DNA of 62,822 nt. Origin: Bacteroidia bacterium (lineage in GTDB: Bacteria > Bacteroidota > Bacteroidia > Chitinophagales > Saprospiraceae). Each line of letters starts with the position of its first letter. The first letter of the stretch is position 1. The stretch covers positions 1-62,822 of the forward strand of contig JAUHXV010000013.1 in NCBI GenBank assembly GCA_030426765.1, written 5' to 3'. Positions 38,115 through 46,552 of the stretch are shown here, one piece after another. A program made the position numbers and the translations under genes. Under the pieces are notes generated by a model. The model had not been told where the DNA came from. It worked only from the letters and a program-made list of their open reading frames with translations, and searched no databases.

Positions 38115-38145
38115 AAAAAGCCCGGATAGTGTGGCTATCCGGGCT
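38115..38145 (-). terminator. Rho-independent terminator of the DUF1573 gene
   Basis: A perfect 11-bp stem AGCCCGGATAG/CTATCCGGGCT (38119-38145) with a 5-base loop. On the minus strand it is followed by TTTTTATTTT, as expected for the gene ending at 38172. Confidence 0.85.
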
Positions 38146-38171
38146 GAATAAAGGTATTGTCAGTTATACGC

Positions 38172-38630
38172 TTAGTTAGGCTTATTGAAGATGGATTCCT
38201 TTTCAGGCACACCTTCAGGCTCCTCAACTTTGTTGATGGTTCCTTTCACGCGGATGACATGCTTTCCGGCAGGGTCATTAGAAGTCACGGTCACAGTTTT
38301 GTTGATCGCTCCTACGCGTTTTGTATCATAACGAATCTCAATTTGAGATGTCTCTCCCGGCATAATGGGTTCTTTTGGCCAGTTAGGCACAGTACATCCA
38401 CAGCTTCCCTTAGCACCTGAGATGATCAGAGGCTCGGTTCCGGTGTTGGTAAATGTAGCCAATCGCAGTGGCTCAGCGCCCTGATCGATCGTACCGTAGT
38501 CAACAATATCTGACTCTAACGTCAGTTTGGCTCCTGAAGCTGGTGCTTCCTGAGGCTCAACTGTAGCTTGTGCATTCAGTTGAAAAGAGGCCATTAATGC
38601 AATGGCTAGCATACCAAGTAGATGTTTCAT
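38172..38630 (-). CDS. Exported DUF1573 protein
   Basis: 152 residues with a signal peptide (MKHLLGMLAIALMASFQLNAQA). The domain 'DYGTIDQGAEPLRLATFTNT' and 'SGAKGSCGCTVPNWPKEPIM' is DUF1573, an Ig-like fold with the conserved 'CGC' pair, frequent in Bacteroidota envelopes. Role unknown. A TACTTTTG element lies upstream and a clean terminator downstream, so it is a single-gene unit. Confidence 0.9.
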   Translation of the reverse strand: MKHLLGMLAIALMASFQLNAQATVEPQEAPASGAKLTLESDIVDYGTIDQGAEPLRLATFTNTGTEPLIISGAKGSCGCTVPNWPKEPIMPGETSQIEIRYDTKRVGAINKTVTVTSNDPAGKHVIRVKGTINKVEEPEGVPEKESIFNKPN

Positions 38631-38677
38631 ATAAGATCTGTATTTGAATAGTTAAAAGTGAATCAAATTTTCATTGT

Positions 38678-38685
38678 CAAAAGTA
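38678..38685 (-). promoter_or_regulatory. Bacteroidota -7 promoter element of the DUF1573 gene
   Basis: TACTTTTG on the minus strand matches TAnnTTTG, 47 bp before the ATG. Confidence 0.45.
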
Positions 38686-38823
38686 AGGACTATCCCCATA
38701 CGTCAATATAACAAGATGCTAATGGCCTGTTAACCATACGTTAATCGCTGATAACAAAGGGAAGTAGCCTGCCAGTGTGTAGTTTTTTGGACTTGTCCAA
38801 ACTGAAATTTTCCAAATGAAATT

Positions 38824-39249
38824 TCATCGCGACTCGGCAAAGCGCCTGAAGTTATCCATCGTAATCTCCGTTTGTGATCTGAAATTTCCTTTCATAAAGA
38901 CGGAAATGAATTTCATGATACCGGAAAATTGATATTCGGTCATGCAATTCCATAAAGTTTCTCCTGGTCCGCTTTCTGAAAAGCGATTTTTGACCGTTTG
39001 GGTGACACCTTTTAGTTTGTATTGAATGTCAAACCGATCAGGGCGATGTTGATGCAATGTCGTTTCTGTCATTTTTAATTTACGACGACCGAGCGATATC
39101 TGATGGGTGTATTTAGGCAGCGGGTAACTTTCAACCTGCCGACTATTGGTTAAATCCGGCTGCCACTTCGACATTTGCTTTCGATCCGTATATAAAGCAT
39201 ATACTTCACTGATCGATTTGCGGATGGTCAGGCTTTTTTCAAAACGCAT
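38824..39249 (-). CDS. SRPBCC (START-like) family protein
   Basis: 141 residues. 'MRFEKSLTIRKSISEVYALY' followed by 'DRKQMSKWQPDL' is the usual opening of the polyketide-cyclase/START-like fold, which holds hydrophobic ligands in a beta-alpha cavity. No ligand can be inferred. It follows hutU on the same strand after a 49-bp gap. Confidence 0.8.
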   Translation of the reverse strand: MRFEKSLTIRKSISEVYALYTDRKQMSKWQPDLTNSRQVESYPLPKYTHQISLGRRKLKMTETTLHQHRPDRFDIQYKLKGVTQTVKNRFSESGPGETLWNCMTEYQFSGIMKFISVFMKGNFRSQTEITMDNFRRFAESR

Positions 39250-39298
39250 GCCTACTTGATTTTTTCAGATAAGGTCATTCGACTTCCACCACGATTCA

Positions 39299-41332
39299 TC
39301 AGGTAGAAAAAAACTTGTTTAGCATAGCCTCATCGGTCAGCACAGGCATCGTGACTTTCAGCCGATCATCCTGCTGCATCGCCGCCTGGATAGTGGAGAG
39401 TGCATGTGGATTCCTGGCCCATGCACGTCGCGCGATACCATTGTTGACATCCCAGTGCAACATAGAAGTTAATGCGCGTTCACTGGCGTCACTACCATCC
39501 AGGACAAGTCCGAATCCGCCATTGATCGCTTCTCCCCAGCCGGTTCCGCCACCATTGTGAATACTCACCCAGGTAGCACCACGCATAGCGTCTCCGATCA
39601 CATTGTGGATGGCCATGTCAGCGGTAAACTTCGAACCATCATAGATATTGGAGGTTTCGCGCCACGGACTATCTGTACCACTCACGTCGTGGTGATCCCT
39701 GCCCAGCACAACCGGTCCCCTCAACTCACCATCGCGAATAGCTCGATTAAATCGTCGTGCGATCTCGATACGCCCATTGGCATCAGCATACAGGATTCGT
39801 GACATACTGCCCACGTTCGGAATATCTCGTCCGGCGTTTTCGATCCAATGGAGATTGTCCGTGAGTTGGCTACGGATTTCATCCGAACATGTTTTGAGCA
39901 AATCGCGAATCGTATCGGCAGCGAGCTGATCAGTTTTCGTTAAGTCTTCCTGCGTACCGGATGTGCAAACCCATCGGAAGGGGCCAAACCCATAGTCAAA
40001 ACACATCGGGCCCATAATATCCTCGACGTAAGAAGGGTATCGGAAACCGGAAGGCTTGCTCTGGTCGATGACTTCTGCGCCTGCTTTGGCAGCTTCAAAC
40101 AAAAACGCATTCCCGTAATCCCAGAAATACATGCCGCGATCGGACATTGTATTGATGGCCTCTACATGCCGATGGAGCGTCTGATCAAGTGCCTGATCGA
40201 AGGCCGCTTTATCACTGGCAAGCAGAGCCTTGGCTTCTTCCCAGGAATATCCCACCGGACAATACCCAAGATTGTCCATATTGTGACAGGAAGTCTGGTC
40301 AGAGCCAAGTTCTATCGAGATATTTTTTTCTACCACATACTCCCACAGATCCACCACATTGCCCTGATACACGAAACATCGGGCTTCGCCTTTTTCTTTT
40401 GAAGTGATAAAATTAGTCAGCAGCTCATTCAGGTCAGTAAAAATGTCCTCCTGTCGGATATAATGGTCGGCAAGTCGCTGTTGTATCGCATCCGGGTCGA
40501 CCTCGGCAATAATACCTGTCGCACCGGTGATGATCATCGCTCTTGATTGTGCACCGGACATGCCTCCAAGTCCTGACGTGATAAAGGAAATACCTTTAAG
40601 TTTATCCTTACCCAGGCCTTTGATTCTTCCGGCGTTGAGCAGGGTTATAGTGGTACCATGGACGATGCCCTGTGGCCCGATATACATAAACGATCCGGCG
40701 GTCATCTGACCATATTGCGTGACTCCGAGCGCGTTGTATTTATTCCAGTCATCCTTGGCACTGTAATTCGGGATCATCATCCCGTTTGTGATGACCACAC
40801 GCGGAGCCGCAGGGCTGGAAGGAAATAAACCCAGTGGATGGCCTGAATAGAGAACAAGGGTTTGCTCCTCCGTCATTTCGCTGAGATACTGCATTGTCAG
40901 AAGGTATTGCGCCCAATTTTGAAATACAGCTCCGTTACCCCCATATGTAATGAGCTCGTGTGGATACTTCGCCACGAGGGGATCAAGGTTGTTTTGAATC
41001 ATCAGCATGATCGCTGCAGCTTGTTGGCATCGGGCAGGATAAGTCTCGACAGGTCGGGCATGCATCGGGTAGGTGGGTCTGAATCGGTACATATAGATGC
41101 GGCCATACTTTTTGAGTTCGTCGGCAAACTCAGGTGCGAGGATGTCATGCCATGATTTTGGAAAATAGCGTAGTGCATTGGCCAGCGCCAGTCGTCGTTC
41201 TTCAGTATTGAGGCTGTCTATGCTTCGCTTGGGAGCATGTTGCGTATGCGGATCACGCCCCGGGTGATTTGGCAGTGTTTTTGGGATTCCGGCCTTGATG
41301 GCAGGCGCTATTTGTTCGATGTCCTGATTCAT
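39299..41332 (-). CDS. hutU: Urocanate hydratase
   Basis: 677 residues, the longer form of the family. Recognisable blocks are 'LITYGGNGAVFQNWAQYLLT', 'TSGLGGMSGAQSRAMIITGA', 'GSDQTSCHNMDNLGYCPVGY' and 'VSIHNGGGTGWGEAINGGFG'. It uses NAD+ to hydrate urocanate in histidine breakdown. The other hut genes (hutH, hutI, ftcD) are not in the window. Its promoter element nearly abuts the ATG. Confidence 0.96.
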   Translation of the reverse strand: MNQDIEQIAPAIKAGIPKTLPNHPGRDPHTQHAPKRSIDSLNTEERRLALANALRYFPKSWHDILAPEFADELKKYGRIYMYRFRPTYPMHARPVETYPARCQQAAAIMLMIQNNLDPLVAKYPHELITYGGNGAVFQNWAQYLLTMQYLSEMTEEQTLVLYSGHPLGLFPSSPAAPRVVITNGMMIPNYSAKDDWNKYNALGVTQYGQMTAGSFMYIGPQGIVHGTTITLLNAGRIKGLGKDKLKGISFITSGLGGMSGAQSRAMIITGATGIIAEVDPDAIQQRLADHYIRQEDIFTDLNELLTNFITSKEKGEARCFVYQGNVVDLWEYVVEKNISIELGSDQTSCHNMDNLGYCPVGYSWEEAKALLASDKAAFDQALDQTLHRHVEAINTMSDRGMYFWDYGNAFLFEAAKAGAEVIDQSKPSGFRYPSYVEDIMGPMCFDYGFGPFRWVCTSGTQEDLTKTDQLAADTIRDLLKTCSDEIRSQLTDNLHWIENAGRDIPNVGSMSRILYADANGRIEIARRFNRAIRDGELRGPVVLGRDHHDVSGTDSPWRETSNIYDGSKFTADMAIHNVIGDAMRGATWVSIHNGGGTGWGEAINGGFGLVLDGSDASERALTSMLHWDVNNGIARRAWARNPHALSTIQAAMQQDDRLKVTMPVLTDEAMLNKFFST

Positions 41333-41336
41333 GCGG

Positions 41337-41344
41337 CAAAGGTA
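41337..41344 (-). promoter_or_regulatory. Bacteroidota -7 promoter element of hutU
   Basis: TACCTTTG on the minus strand ends 4 bp before the hutU ATG, which predicts a leaderless mRNA. Confidence 0.55.
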
Positions 41345-41464
41345 AGGAATGCCCTTAGCTCAGACCGGGTTAACGACAAAACCGGAGTTCCAAATCAGCT
41401 GGGTGTCTCTTAGTAGGTAAATAGTTTTATATTGCGAGCCATCGAATTACACAAACTATTTCTT

Positions 41465-42061
41465 ATGAAAAAGCTGTTTTTACTTATTTGTTTTAGTGCC
41501 TATGCCTTCTGGGGACACGCAACAACACACACGATTCAGGTGTGGAACGGATATTTTCAGTTTCTGCCTAATGCTATGACGATCCAATTGGGCGACACGA
41601 TTCAGTGGCTGCCATTAGACCAGCCGACCATGGTGCATACCATCACTTCGGATAGTATACCGGAGGGTGCGGAGCCTTTTGATCAGATCTGGCAGGCGCC
41701 GGCGGATACGTTTTTCCAGTATGTGCCTCAGGTAGCAGGTTTATACAAGTACGTTTGTACACCCCATATTGGACTGGGTATGATTGCGCAATTTGAGGTG
41801 ATGGATATTTCTTCCTCATCCGAAGATGTGACCAAATCATCACGACCAATACAGGTCTTTCCTAATCCGGCCACCGATTGGATCCGGATGTCCGGAATTG
41901 AGGGTTCGGCTGACTACCATATATATAGTATAAACGGAGAAGTTTTACTTTCCGGTCAGTCAGCTGCGGGGGAGATTGATATCAGCACGCTTACGCCCGG
42001 ATTATACGTGATCGATATACGCGCAGTTCGGAATGAACGAGTCGTATTTTCCAAGTTGTAA
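41465..42061 (+). CDS. Secreted cupredoxin (plastocyanin-like) with T9SS sorting domain
   Basis: 198 residues from the ATG at 41465 (MKKLFLLICFSAYAFWGHA signal peptide). A cupredoxin domain follows, with type 1 copper ligands visible: His in 'TMVHTITSD', then Cys, His and Met in 'YKYVCTPHIGLGM'. The C-terminal ~70 residues ('QVFPNPATDWIRMSGIE' to 'VVFSKL') are a T9SS type A sorting domain. The protein is thus probably a surface or secreted electron carrier or copper binder. It stands alone. Confidence 0.88.
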   Translation: MKKLFLLICFSAYAFWGHATTHTIQVWNGYFQFLPNAMTIQLGDTIQWLPLDQPTMVHTITSDSIPEGAEPFDQIWQAPADTFFQYVPQVAGLYKYVCTPHIGLGMIAQFEVMDISSSSEDVTKSSRPIQVFPNPATDWIRMSGIEGSADYHIYSINGEVLLSGQSAAGEIDISTLTPGLYVIDIRAVRNERVVFSKL

Positions 42062-42162
42062 GGTCTGTTTTAAAAAAGTCTGGTAGAATATTGCATATCC
42101 ATTTTGGGTAATGGATTGGATGGTCATGCTATGACTTTGTCATTCATTCTTCGATCAAATCC

Positions 42163-42170
42163 TATCTTTG
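42163..42170 (+). promoter_or_regulatory. Bacteroidota -7 promoter element of the epimerase gene
   Basis: TATCTTTG ends 6 bp before the chosen ATG (42177), predicting a leaderless or nearly leaderless transcript. Confidence 0.55.
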
Positions 42171-42176
42171 CGGCCT

Positions 42177-43184
42177 ATGGAACAAAAACGCGTATTGGTG
42201 ACCGGAGCTGCCGGATTTGTAGGGCAATTTTTACTCAAAGAAGGTAAAAAACGAGGTTACGATGTCTACGGCAGCTATCGAAATGACCGGGAAAAAGCCA
42301 TACTGAATGATGCGTCCAGAAGTTTCTTTCTGGAATTTTCGGAAAGAGAGACTCTGAGTAAACGATTGGAGGCGTTTGCCGCAGAAACCGGTGGCTTTGA
42401 ATACGTCGTTCACTGCGCCGGGGTGACACGACCGGAAAGAATTGAGGAGTTTTATGAAGGAAATGTGGAGTTTACCGATTTCTTCGTGCGGGAACTTCTC
42501 CGCACCCAGCCCGGATTCAGGAAGTTTATCTTCATCTCCAGTTTGCAAGCTATGGGACCCGGTGACCCGAAGACCATGCAGCCGATCAACGAAGAATCTC
42601 CGGTCAATCCATTCACACCGTATGGGATCAGCAAATGGGAAGCAGAAAAACGAATCAAGGCTATCCCGAATCTGGATTGGATCATTTTCAGACCCACCTC
42701 TATCTATGGCCCAAATGATGTGAAGTTTGTCCATACGATTGTAGACGTGATTAAGAAGGGATTTGCCGTCCGACTGGGATCAAAAGATCAGCTTGTCAGC
42801 TTTGTCAATGTCAAGGACATCAGCAGGGCACTATGGGATGCAATCGACAGAAATGTAAGTCACGAGATCTATGTCGTTTCAGACGGTCAGGACTACAGCC
42901 CGTCCCTGGTCAATGAATACCTCGCCAAACACCTTGGGTTGAAGCCGCTCAAGATTAAAATTCCCCGCAGTCTCCTGCTCGGTATTTCCTATGTGCGCCT
43001 GATGCTTGCACGATTGATGAAAAAACCACTTCATGTCAGCCCGTATAAAATCAAAGAGATCACAGCGAGAAACTGGCGGGTTGACAACTCCAAGATGGTG
43101 CGTGAACTGGACTTCAAACCTGAATTTAATTTTGAAGAAGGATTAAAAGATGCCTTGCTGGAGGATGGGTTTATTAAAGATTGA
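42177..43184 (+). CDS. NAD-dependent epimerase/dehydratase (extended SDR)
   Basis: 335 residues from the ATG at 42177 (MEQKRVLVTGAAGFVG); an upstream in-frame TTG is part of the promoter element. The Rossmann motif is 'GAAGFVG' and the catalytic 'YGISK' (Tyr-x3-Lys) is present, with 'FISSLQAMG' giving the Ser. The family acts on nucleotide sugars or related substrates; the specific one is unknown. A very strong 15-bp hairpin follows the stop. Confidence 0.88.
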   Translation: MEQKRVLVTGAAGFVGQFLLKEGKKRGYDVYGSYRNDREKAILNDASRSFFLEFSERETLSKRLEAFAAETGGFEYVVHCAGVTRPERIEEFYEGNVEFTDFFVRELLRTQPGFRKFIFISSLQAMGPGDPKTMQPINEESPVNPFTPYGISKWEAEKRIKAIPNLDWIIFRPTSIYGPNDVKFVHTIVDVIKKGFAVRLGSKDQLVSFVNVKDISRALWDAIDRNVSHEIYVVSDGQDYSPSLVNEYLAKHLGLKPLKIKIPRSLLLGISYVRLMLARLMKKPLHVSPYKIKEITARNWRVDNSKMVRELDFKPEFNFEEGLKDALLEDGFIKD

Positions 43185-43199
43185 TTTTTTCAATAATAT

Positions 43200-43233
43200 C
43201 ATAAGTGATCAAAATCTATTTTGATCACTTATG
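43200..43233 (+). terminator. Perfect 15-bp hairpin after the epimerase gene
   Basis: CATAAGTGATCAAAA (43200-43214) and TTTTGATCACTTATG (43219-43233) pair without mismatch around a 4-base loop, 15 bp after the stop. No T tract follows, so it may act as an mRNA 3'-end stabiliser or a repeat boundary instead of a classic terminator. Confidence 0.5.
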
Positions 43234-43323
43234 AATCAATGTACTGACACCTTTCTTGTTATTTTTTTCCGACCCAAAATTATTGGCAAATACAGAGTGA
43301 TTAGCAGGCACAGAATTAACAGG

Positions 43324-43947
43324 CACAGATCTGTTACTTTTTTCACGTGTCCCGTAACCGATAGTGTCTACGGGATCGCCATCCTGCAATATTTTAATTG
43401 CAGGACACGAAAAAGTATCCGCCTGCGGCGGACTAGTCGCGCTAAAAACTCCCTTTTAATTCTTTTCTTTTTCGGTTTTTTGGGGTTGGCTTTAAGGCTT
43501 TTTCTTTGCTCTTTCTTCTTTTTGCTCTGGCGAACCCTAAAGCATTGTCAGCTTTCGGGCGCGCGCAAAAAGAAGGCACCGGGTTGGTCAAACAGTTTAG
43601 CGCGACAGGACTTTTCTAGTAGAAATTGACTTTTCAATACGATATAAAAATTAATTTCCCAACGGGAAATGTCCTCCAGGTAATCAGTGATTTAGACATG
43701 TGAGCTTTTGTAAATCCAAATCCAACAGAGAAATACTGTCGCTTCTATTTCGCTGTACGGCGGGAGTCCGAGCACCCGGATCAGCTTGTATTTCTGCTCG
43801 CCCACTAGCCTAAGTGCTACAGGGGCCGCAAGCAGAAATACAAGGAAATGTGAAAACGAATGCAAATGGAAGCAAAATGCCCAAAAAAAAGATGTGAGGT
43901 GAAGGTGAGTTTTTAGAGCAGCGAGGTTTTTGGTTCTTTTTTCCGGT
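43324..43947 (+). repeat. Dispersed repeat, copy B (inverted relative to copy A at 2087-2674)
   Basis: Aligns in order with the reverse complement of 2087-2674. Its hairpin CTTGTATTTCTGC (43785-43797)/GCAGAAATACAAG (43832-43844) is perfect over 13 bp. It differs from copy A's stem by a matched change on both arms, and its loop is about 26 bases longer. No full protein gene is seen. Confidence 0.85.
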
Positions 43948-44090
43948 GTAGTTTCAACAATTAAGTGTAACAAGGTATAAAAAACTAAAGCGAGAAAAAT
44001 CCCGCTTTAGTGAGCTAAATAGCTAAACTTTGTCTTGCATGAAAAAATATAACCAACTCAGCCTGGCGCAAAGATATCGTTATTAAAATA

Positions 44091-44122
44091 AAAAGCCCGC
44101 GATCACTCACGGGCTTTTTTTA
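44091..44122 (-). terminator. Rho-independent terminator of the PLP-enzyme operon
   Basis: GCCCG/CGGGC stem with A and T runs on both sides, so it can work in either direction. It lies about 50 bp past the oxoamine synthase stop. Confidence 0.75.
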
Positions 44123-44169
44123 TACCATGACTCCGGGTTTTTCCGAAGGTAAAATCAATAGGTCAGTTA

Positions 44170-45417
44170 TTACTGCATAACCGGGTTGACCACTTCATTT
44201 TTATACCCACCGGTTTTCAGTTTTTCTGCGACAGCAGTGAACGCATCCAATGTCTGTTTCACATCTTCGTCCGTATGAGCAGCGGTTGGGATCATGCGCA
44301 GGAGGATCATGCCTTTCGGAATAACCGGATAAATGATCATCGAAGTAAAGATGCCGTAATTTTCACGCATATCATGCACAAGTTGCGTGGCTTCAAATGG
44401 GGTACCTGACAGGTATACCGGCGTAACTACAGTATTGGTATCTCCGATATCAAACCCTCTTTCTTTCAAACCATTTTGCAATGAAGTAGCGATATGCCAA
44501 AGTTTCTCCTGGTACTCAGGATGATTGATCATCAGTTCAAGGCGCTTGAGGTTGCCTTCCACGATCGGCATCGGCAGGCTCTTGGCATGAATCTGTGAAC
44601 GCATTGCATACTGCAGGTACTGGATGATATCTGCGTCACCCGCCAGGAATCCTCCCGTGCAGGCAAATGCTTTGGCGAACGTAGAAAAATAGATATCAAT
44701 TTCATCCTGCACACCTTGTGCTACGCCTGCACCACGACCCCCTTCACCAAGGGTGCCATAGCCATGTGCATCATCGACGAAGAAACGGAAGTTGTATTTT
44801 TTCTTCAGGGCAGCAATTTCTTTCAGGATGCCCTGATCACCGCGCATACCAAACACACCTTCAGTGACCACGAGGATACCGCCTCCTTTTTCATCCGTCC
44901 ACTTCTTTGCGCGCTGTAGATTTTGCTCAAAGCTTTCCGGATCGTTGTGTTTGTAAGAAAAGCGTTCACCGATGTGTAGCCGGGTACCATCAATAATACA
45001 TCCATGACTCTCTGCGTCGTACACGACAGCATCTCTTCTGGTCAAAAGAGCATCAATGGCACTCACGACACCGGGATACCCATAGTTTACGACAGCTGCT
45101 GCTTCCTTATACACGTGCGCTGCGAGTTTTCTTTCTAATTCTTTATGGCGAGGCGTCTCACCGGTCATCAGACGGGCACCCATCGGGTAGGCTAAGCCCC
45201 ATTTTGCAGCTGCTTCTGCATCAGTCTTTCTGACTTCAGGATGGTTGGCCAGTCCGAGGTAGTTGTTGATACTCCACACGACTACTTCCTTGCCATTGAA
45301 TTTCATCCGGGAGGCAATTTCCCCTTCCAGTTCGGGGAACATATAATACCCTTCTCCGAGGTGTGCATATTGGCCTAGCGGTCCTCGCTGATGGCGTATT
45401 CTCTCAAATATTTCCAT
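44170..45417 (-). CDS. Alpha-oxoamine synthase family PLP enzyme (candidate cysteate/serine acyltransferase)
   Basis: 415 residues from the ATG at 45417 (MEIFERIRHQRGPLG). PLP-site features of the AOS family are present: 'SINNYLGLANHPEV', 'VYDAESHGCIIDGTRLH', Asp-Asp-His in 'FFVDDAHGYGTLG' and the Schiff-base Lys in 'IYFSTFAKAFACTGGF' (about K249). AOS enzymes condense an amino acid with an acyl thioester (KBL, BioF, SPT, cysteate acyltransferase). Its start overlaps the end of a cysteine synthase-like gene by 14 bp; this coupling makes a cysteate-using acyltransferase of sulfonolipid synthesis the best contextual guess, with serine palmitoyltransferase and glycine C-acetyltransferase as alternatives. 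Confidence 0.85.
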   Translation of the reverse strand: MEIFERIRHQRGPLGQYAHLGEGYYMFPELEGEIASRMKFNGKEVVVWSINNYLGLANHPEVRKTDAEAAAKWGLAYPMGARLMTGETPRHKELERKLAAHVYKEAAAVVNYGYPGVVSAIDALLTRRDAVVYDAESHGCIIDGTRLHIGERFSYKHNDPESFEQNLQRAKKWTDEKGGGILVVTEGVFGMRGDQGILKEIAALKKKYNFRFFVDDAHGYGTLGEGGRGAGVAQGVQDEIDIYFSTFAKAFACTGGFLAGDADIIQYLQYAMRSQIHAKSLPMPIVEGNLKRLELMINHPEYQEKLWHIATSLQNGLKERGFDIGDTNTVVTPVYLSGTPFEATQLVHDMRENYGIFTSMIIYPVIPKGMILLRMIPTAAHTDEDVKQTLDAFTAVAEKLKTGGYKNEVVNPVMQ

Positions 45418-46498
45418 AGTTTTTGATGTATTTATTAAAAACACGTTCTAATCTCCGCTGGATCTGGTAGCTCGGTGCATAATCCGCGATTTTGCGGATA
45501 AACCCTTGCTTTTGCATCCAGCCATTGTTATAAATCTTACTTAAGTATTTGCTGCCATGGTCGGCAAAGAGCATGACCACTACATCATCCGGTTTGAATT
45601 CGCGACGCATACGCATCAGCGCTTCGACACAAGCGCCACTACTGTACCCCACAAAAATGCCTTCGCTTTTAGTGAGCTGACGCGCACGAAAAGCACTGCT
45701 GCGGTCATCTACTTTGACAAATCGGTCGATCGTATCAAAGGCTACGTTGGAAGGTATGATGTTCTTTCCCACGCCTTCCAGTTGGTAGGAGTGTATTTCA
45801 CTTTTGTCCAGGATGCCGGTCTGATGAAATTTAGTAAGTACCGATCCTTCTGCATCCACCGCGATCACACGGATATTTGGATTTTGTTCCTTCAGATACT
45901 TACCTGCACCGGAGATCGTACCACCTGTTCCGCAGGTGGCCATATAATGCGTGACTTGTCCACCAGTCTGTTGCCAGATTTCAGGGCCTGTACTTTTGTA
46001 GTGCGCCTCTACATTGGCTGCGTTGTAATATTGATTGACATAAAACGAATTGTCAATTTCCCTGGAAAGCCGTTCAGCTACACTGTAGTACGATTGCGGA
46101 TCATCGGAGGGCACATGGTTGGGACATACGATCACTTCAGCACCCATAGCTTTGAGCTGTGCGATCTTTTCTTCAGCACTTTTATCGGTGGTGGTGAGGA
46201 TACAGCGATATCCTTTTACGATGCAGGCCATGGCCACAGAGTAGCCGGTATTCCCGGAAGTGGATTCTATGATCGTGCCTCCGGGTTTGATTTTTCCTTC
46301 TTTTTCGGCTGCTTCGATCACAGCGAGACCGATGCGATCTTTGGCACTCAATCCGGGGTTAAAGGCTTCTATTTTTCCGAGGACAAGACATCCTGCCAGT
46401 TTGGATAATCCGTGCAACTTGACCAAGGGCGTTTTGCCTACGGTCTGCATGATATTATCGAGCCATTGGGGCTGCATCTGGTTGGATTCCTGAGTCAT
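45404..46498 (-). CDS. Cystathionine beta-synthase/cysteine synthase-like PLP enzyme
   Basis: 364 residues from the ATG at 46498 (MTQESNQMQPQW). The PLP Lys is in 'FNPGLSAKDRIGL' (K53), the substrate loop is 'ESTSGNTGYSVAMA' and the phosphate loop 'TCGTGGTISG'. The C-terminal 'LFADHGSKYLSKIYNNGWM' is closer to CBS than to CysK; there are no CBS regulatory domains. It may make cystathionine, cysteine or cysteate. Tight coupling to the oxoamine synthase downstream favours supplying that enzyme's amino acid (cysteate), by inference. A TATCTTTG element lies 46 bp upstream. Confidence 0.88.
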   Translation of the reverse strand: MTQESNQMQPQWLDNIMQTVGKTPLVKLHGLSKLAGCLVLGKIEAFNPGLSAKDRIGLAVIEAAEKEGKIKPGGTIIESTSGNTGYSVAMACIVKGYRCILTTTDKSAEEKIAQLKAMGAEVIVCPNHVPSDDPQSYYSVAERLSREIDNSFYVNQYYNAANVEAHYKSTGPEIWQQTGGQVTHYMATCGTGGTISGAGKYLKEQNPNIRVIAVDAEGSVLTKFHQTGILDKSEIHSYQLEGVGKNIIPSNVAFDTIDRFVKVDDRSSAFRARQLTKSEGIFVGYSSGACVEALMRMRREFKPDDVVVMLFADHGSKYLSKIYNNGWMQKQGFIRKIADYAPSYQIQRRLERVFNKYIKNYGNI

Positions 46499-46544
46499 AA
46501 AAGGTTGCTTTTTGTGACGATTTGATATGTCCAGATCACTCCTG

Positions 46545-46552
46545 CAAAGATA
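46545..46552 (-). promoter_or_regulatory. Bacteroidota -7 promoter element of the PLP-enzyme operon
   Basis: TATCTTTG on the minus strand matches TAnnTTTG. Confidence 0.55.

Larger units (their letters stand above)
43185..44169. other. 985-bp non-coding region with dispersed repeat copy B
   Basis: No intact gene. It contains the 15-bp hairpin at 43200-43233, repeat copy B (43324-43947), the palindrome ATTTCCC-aac-GGGAAAT (43654-43670), a perfect 8-bp stem CTAAAGCG/CGCTTTAG (43985-44010) and the terminator of the PLP-enzyme operon (44091-44122). Confidence 0.7.

Noticed and set aside
43231-43629. 132-codon open frame across repeat copy B
   Set aside because: The frame begins in a hairpin and crosses several palindromes; the equivalent frame in copy A is broken. 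It is more likely by-product than gene.
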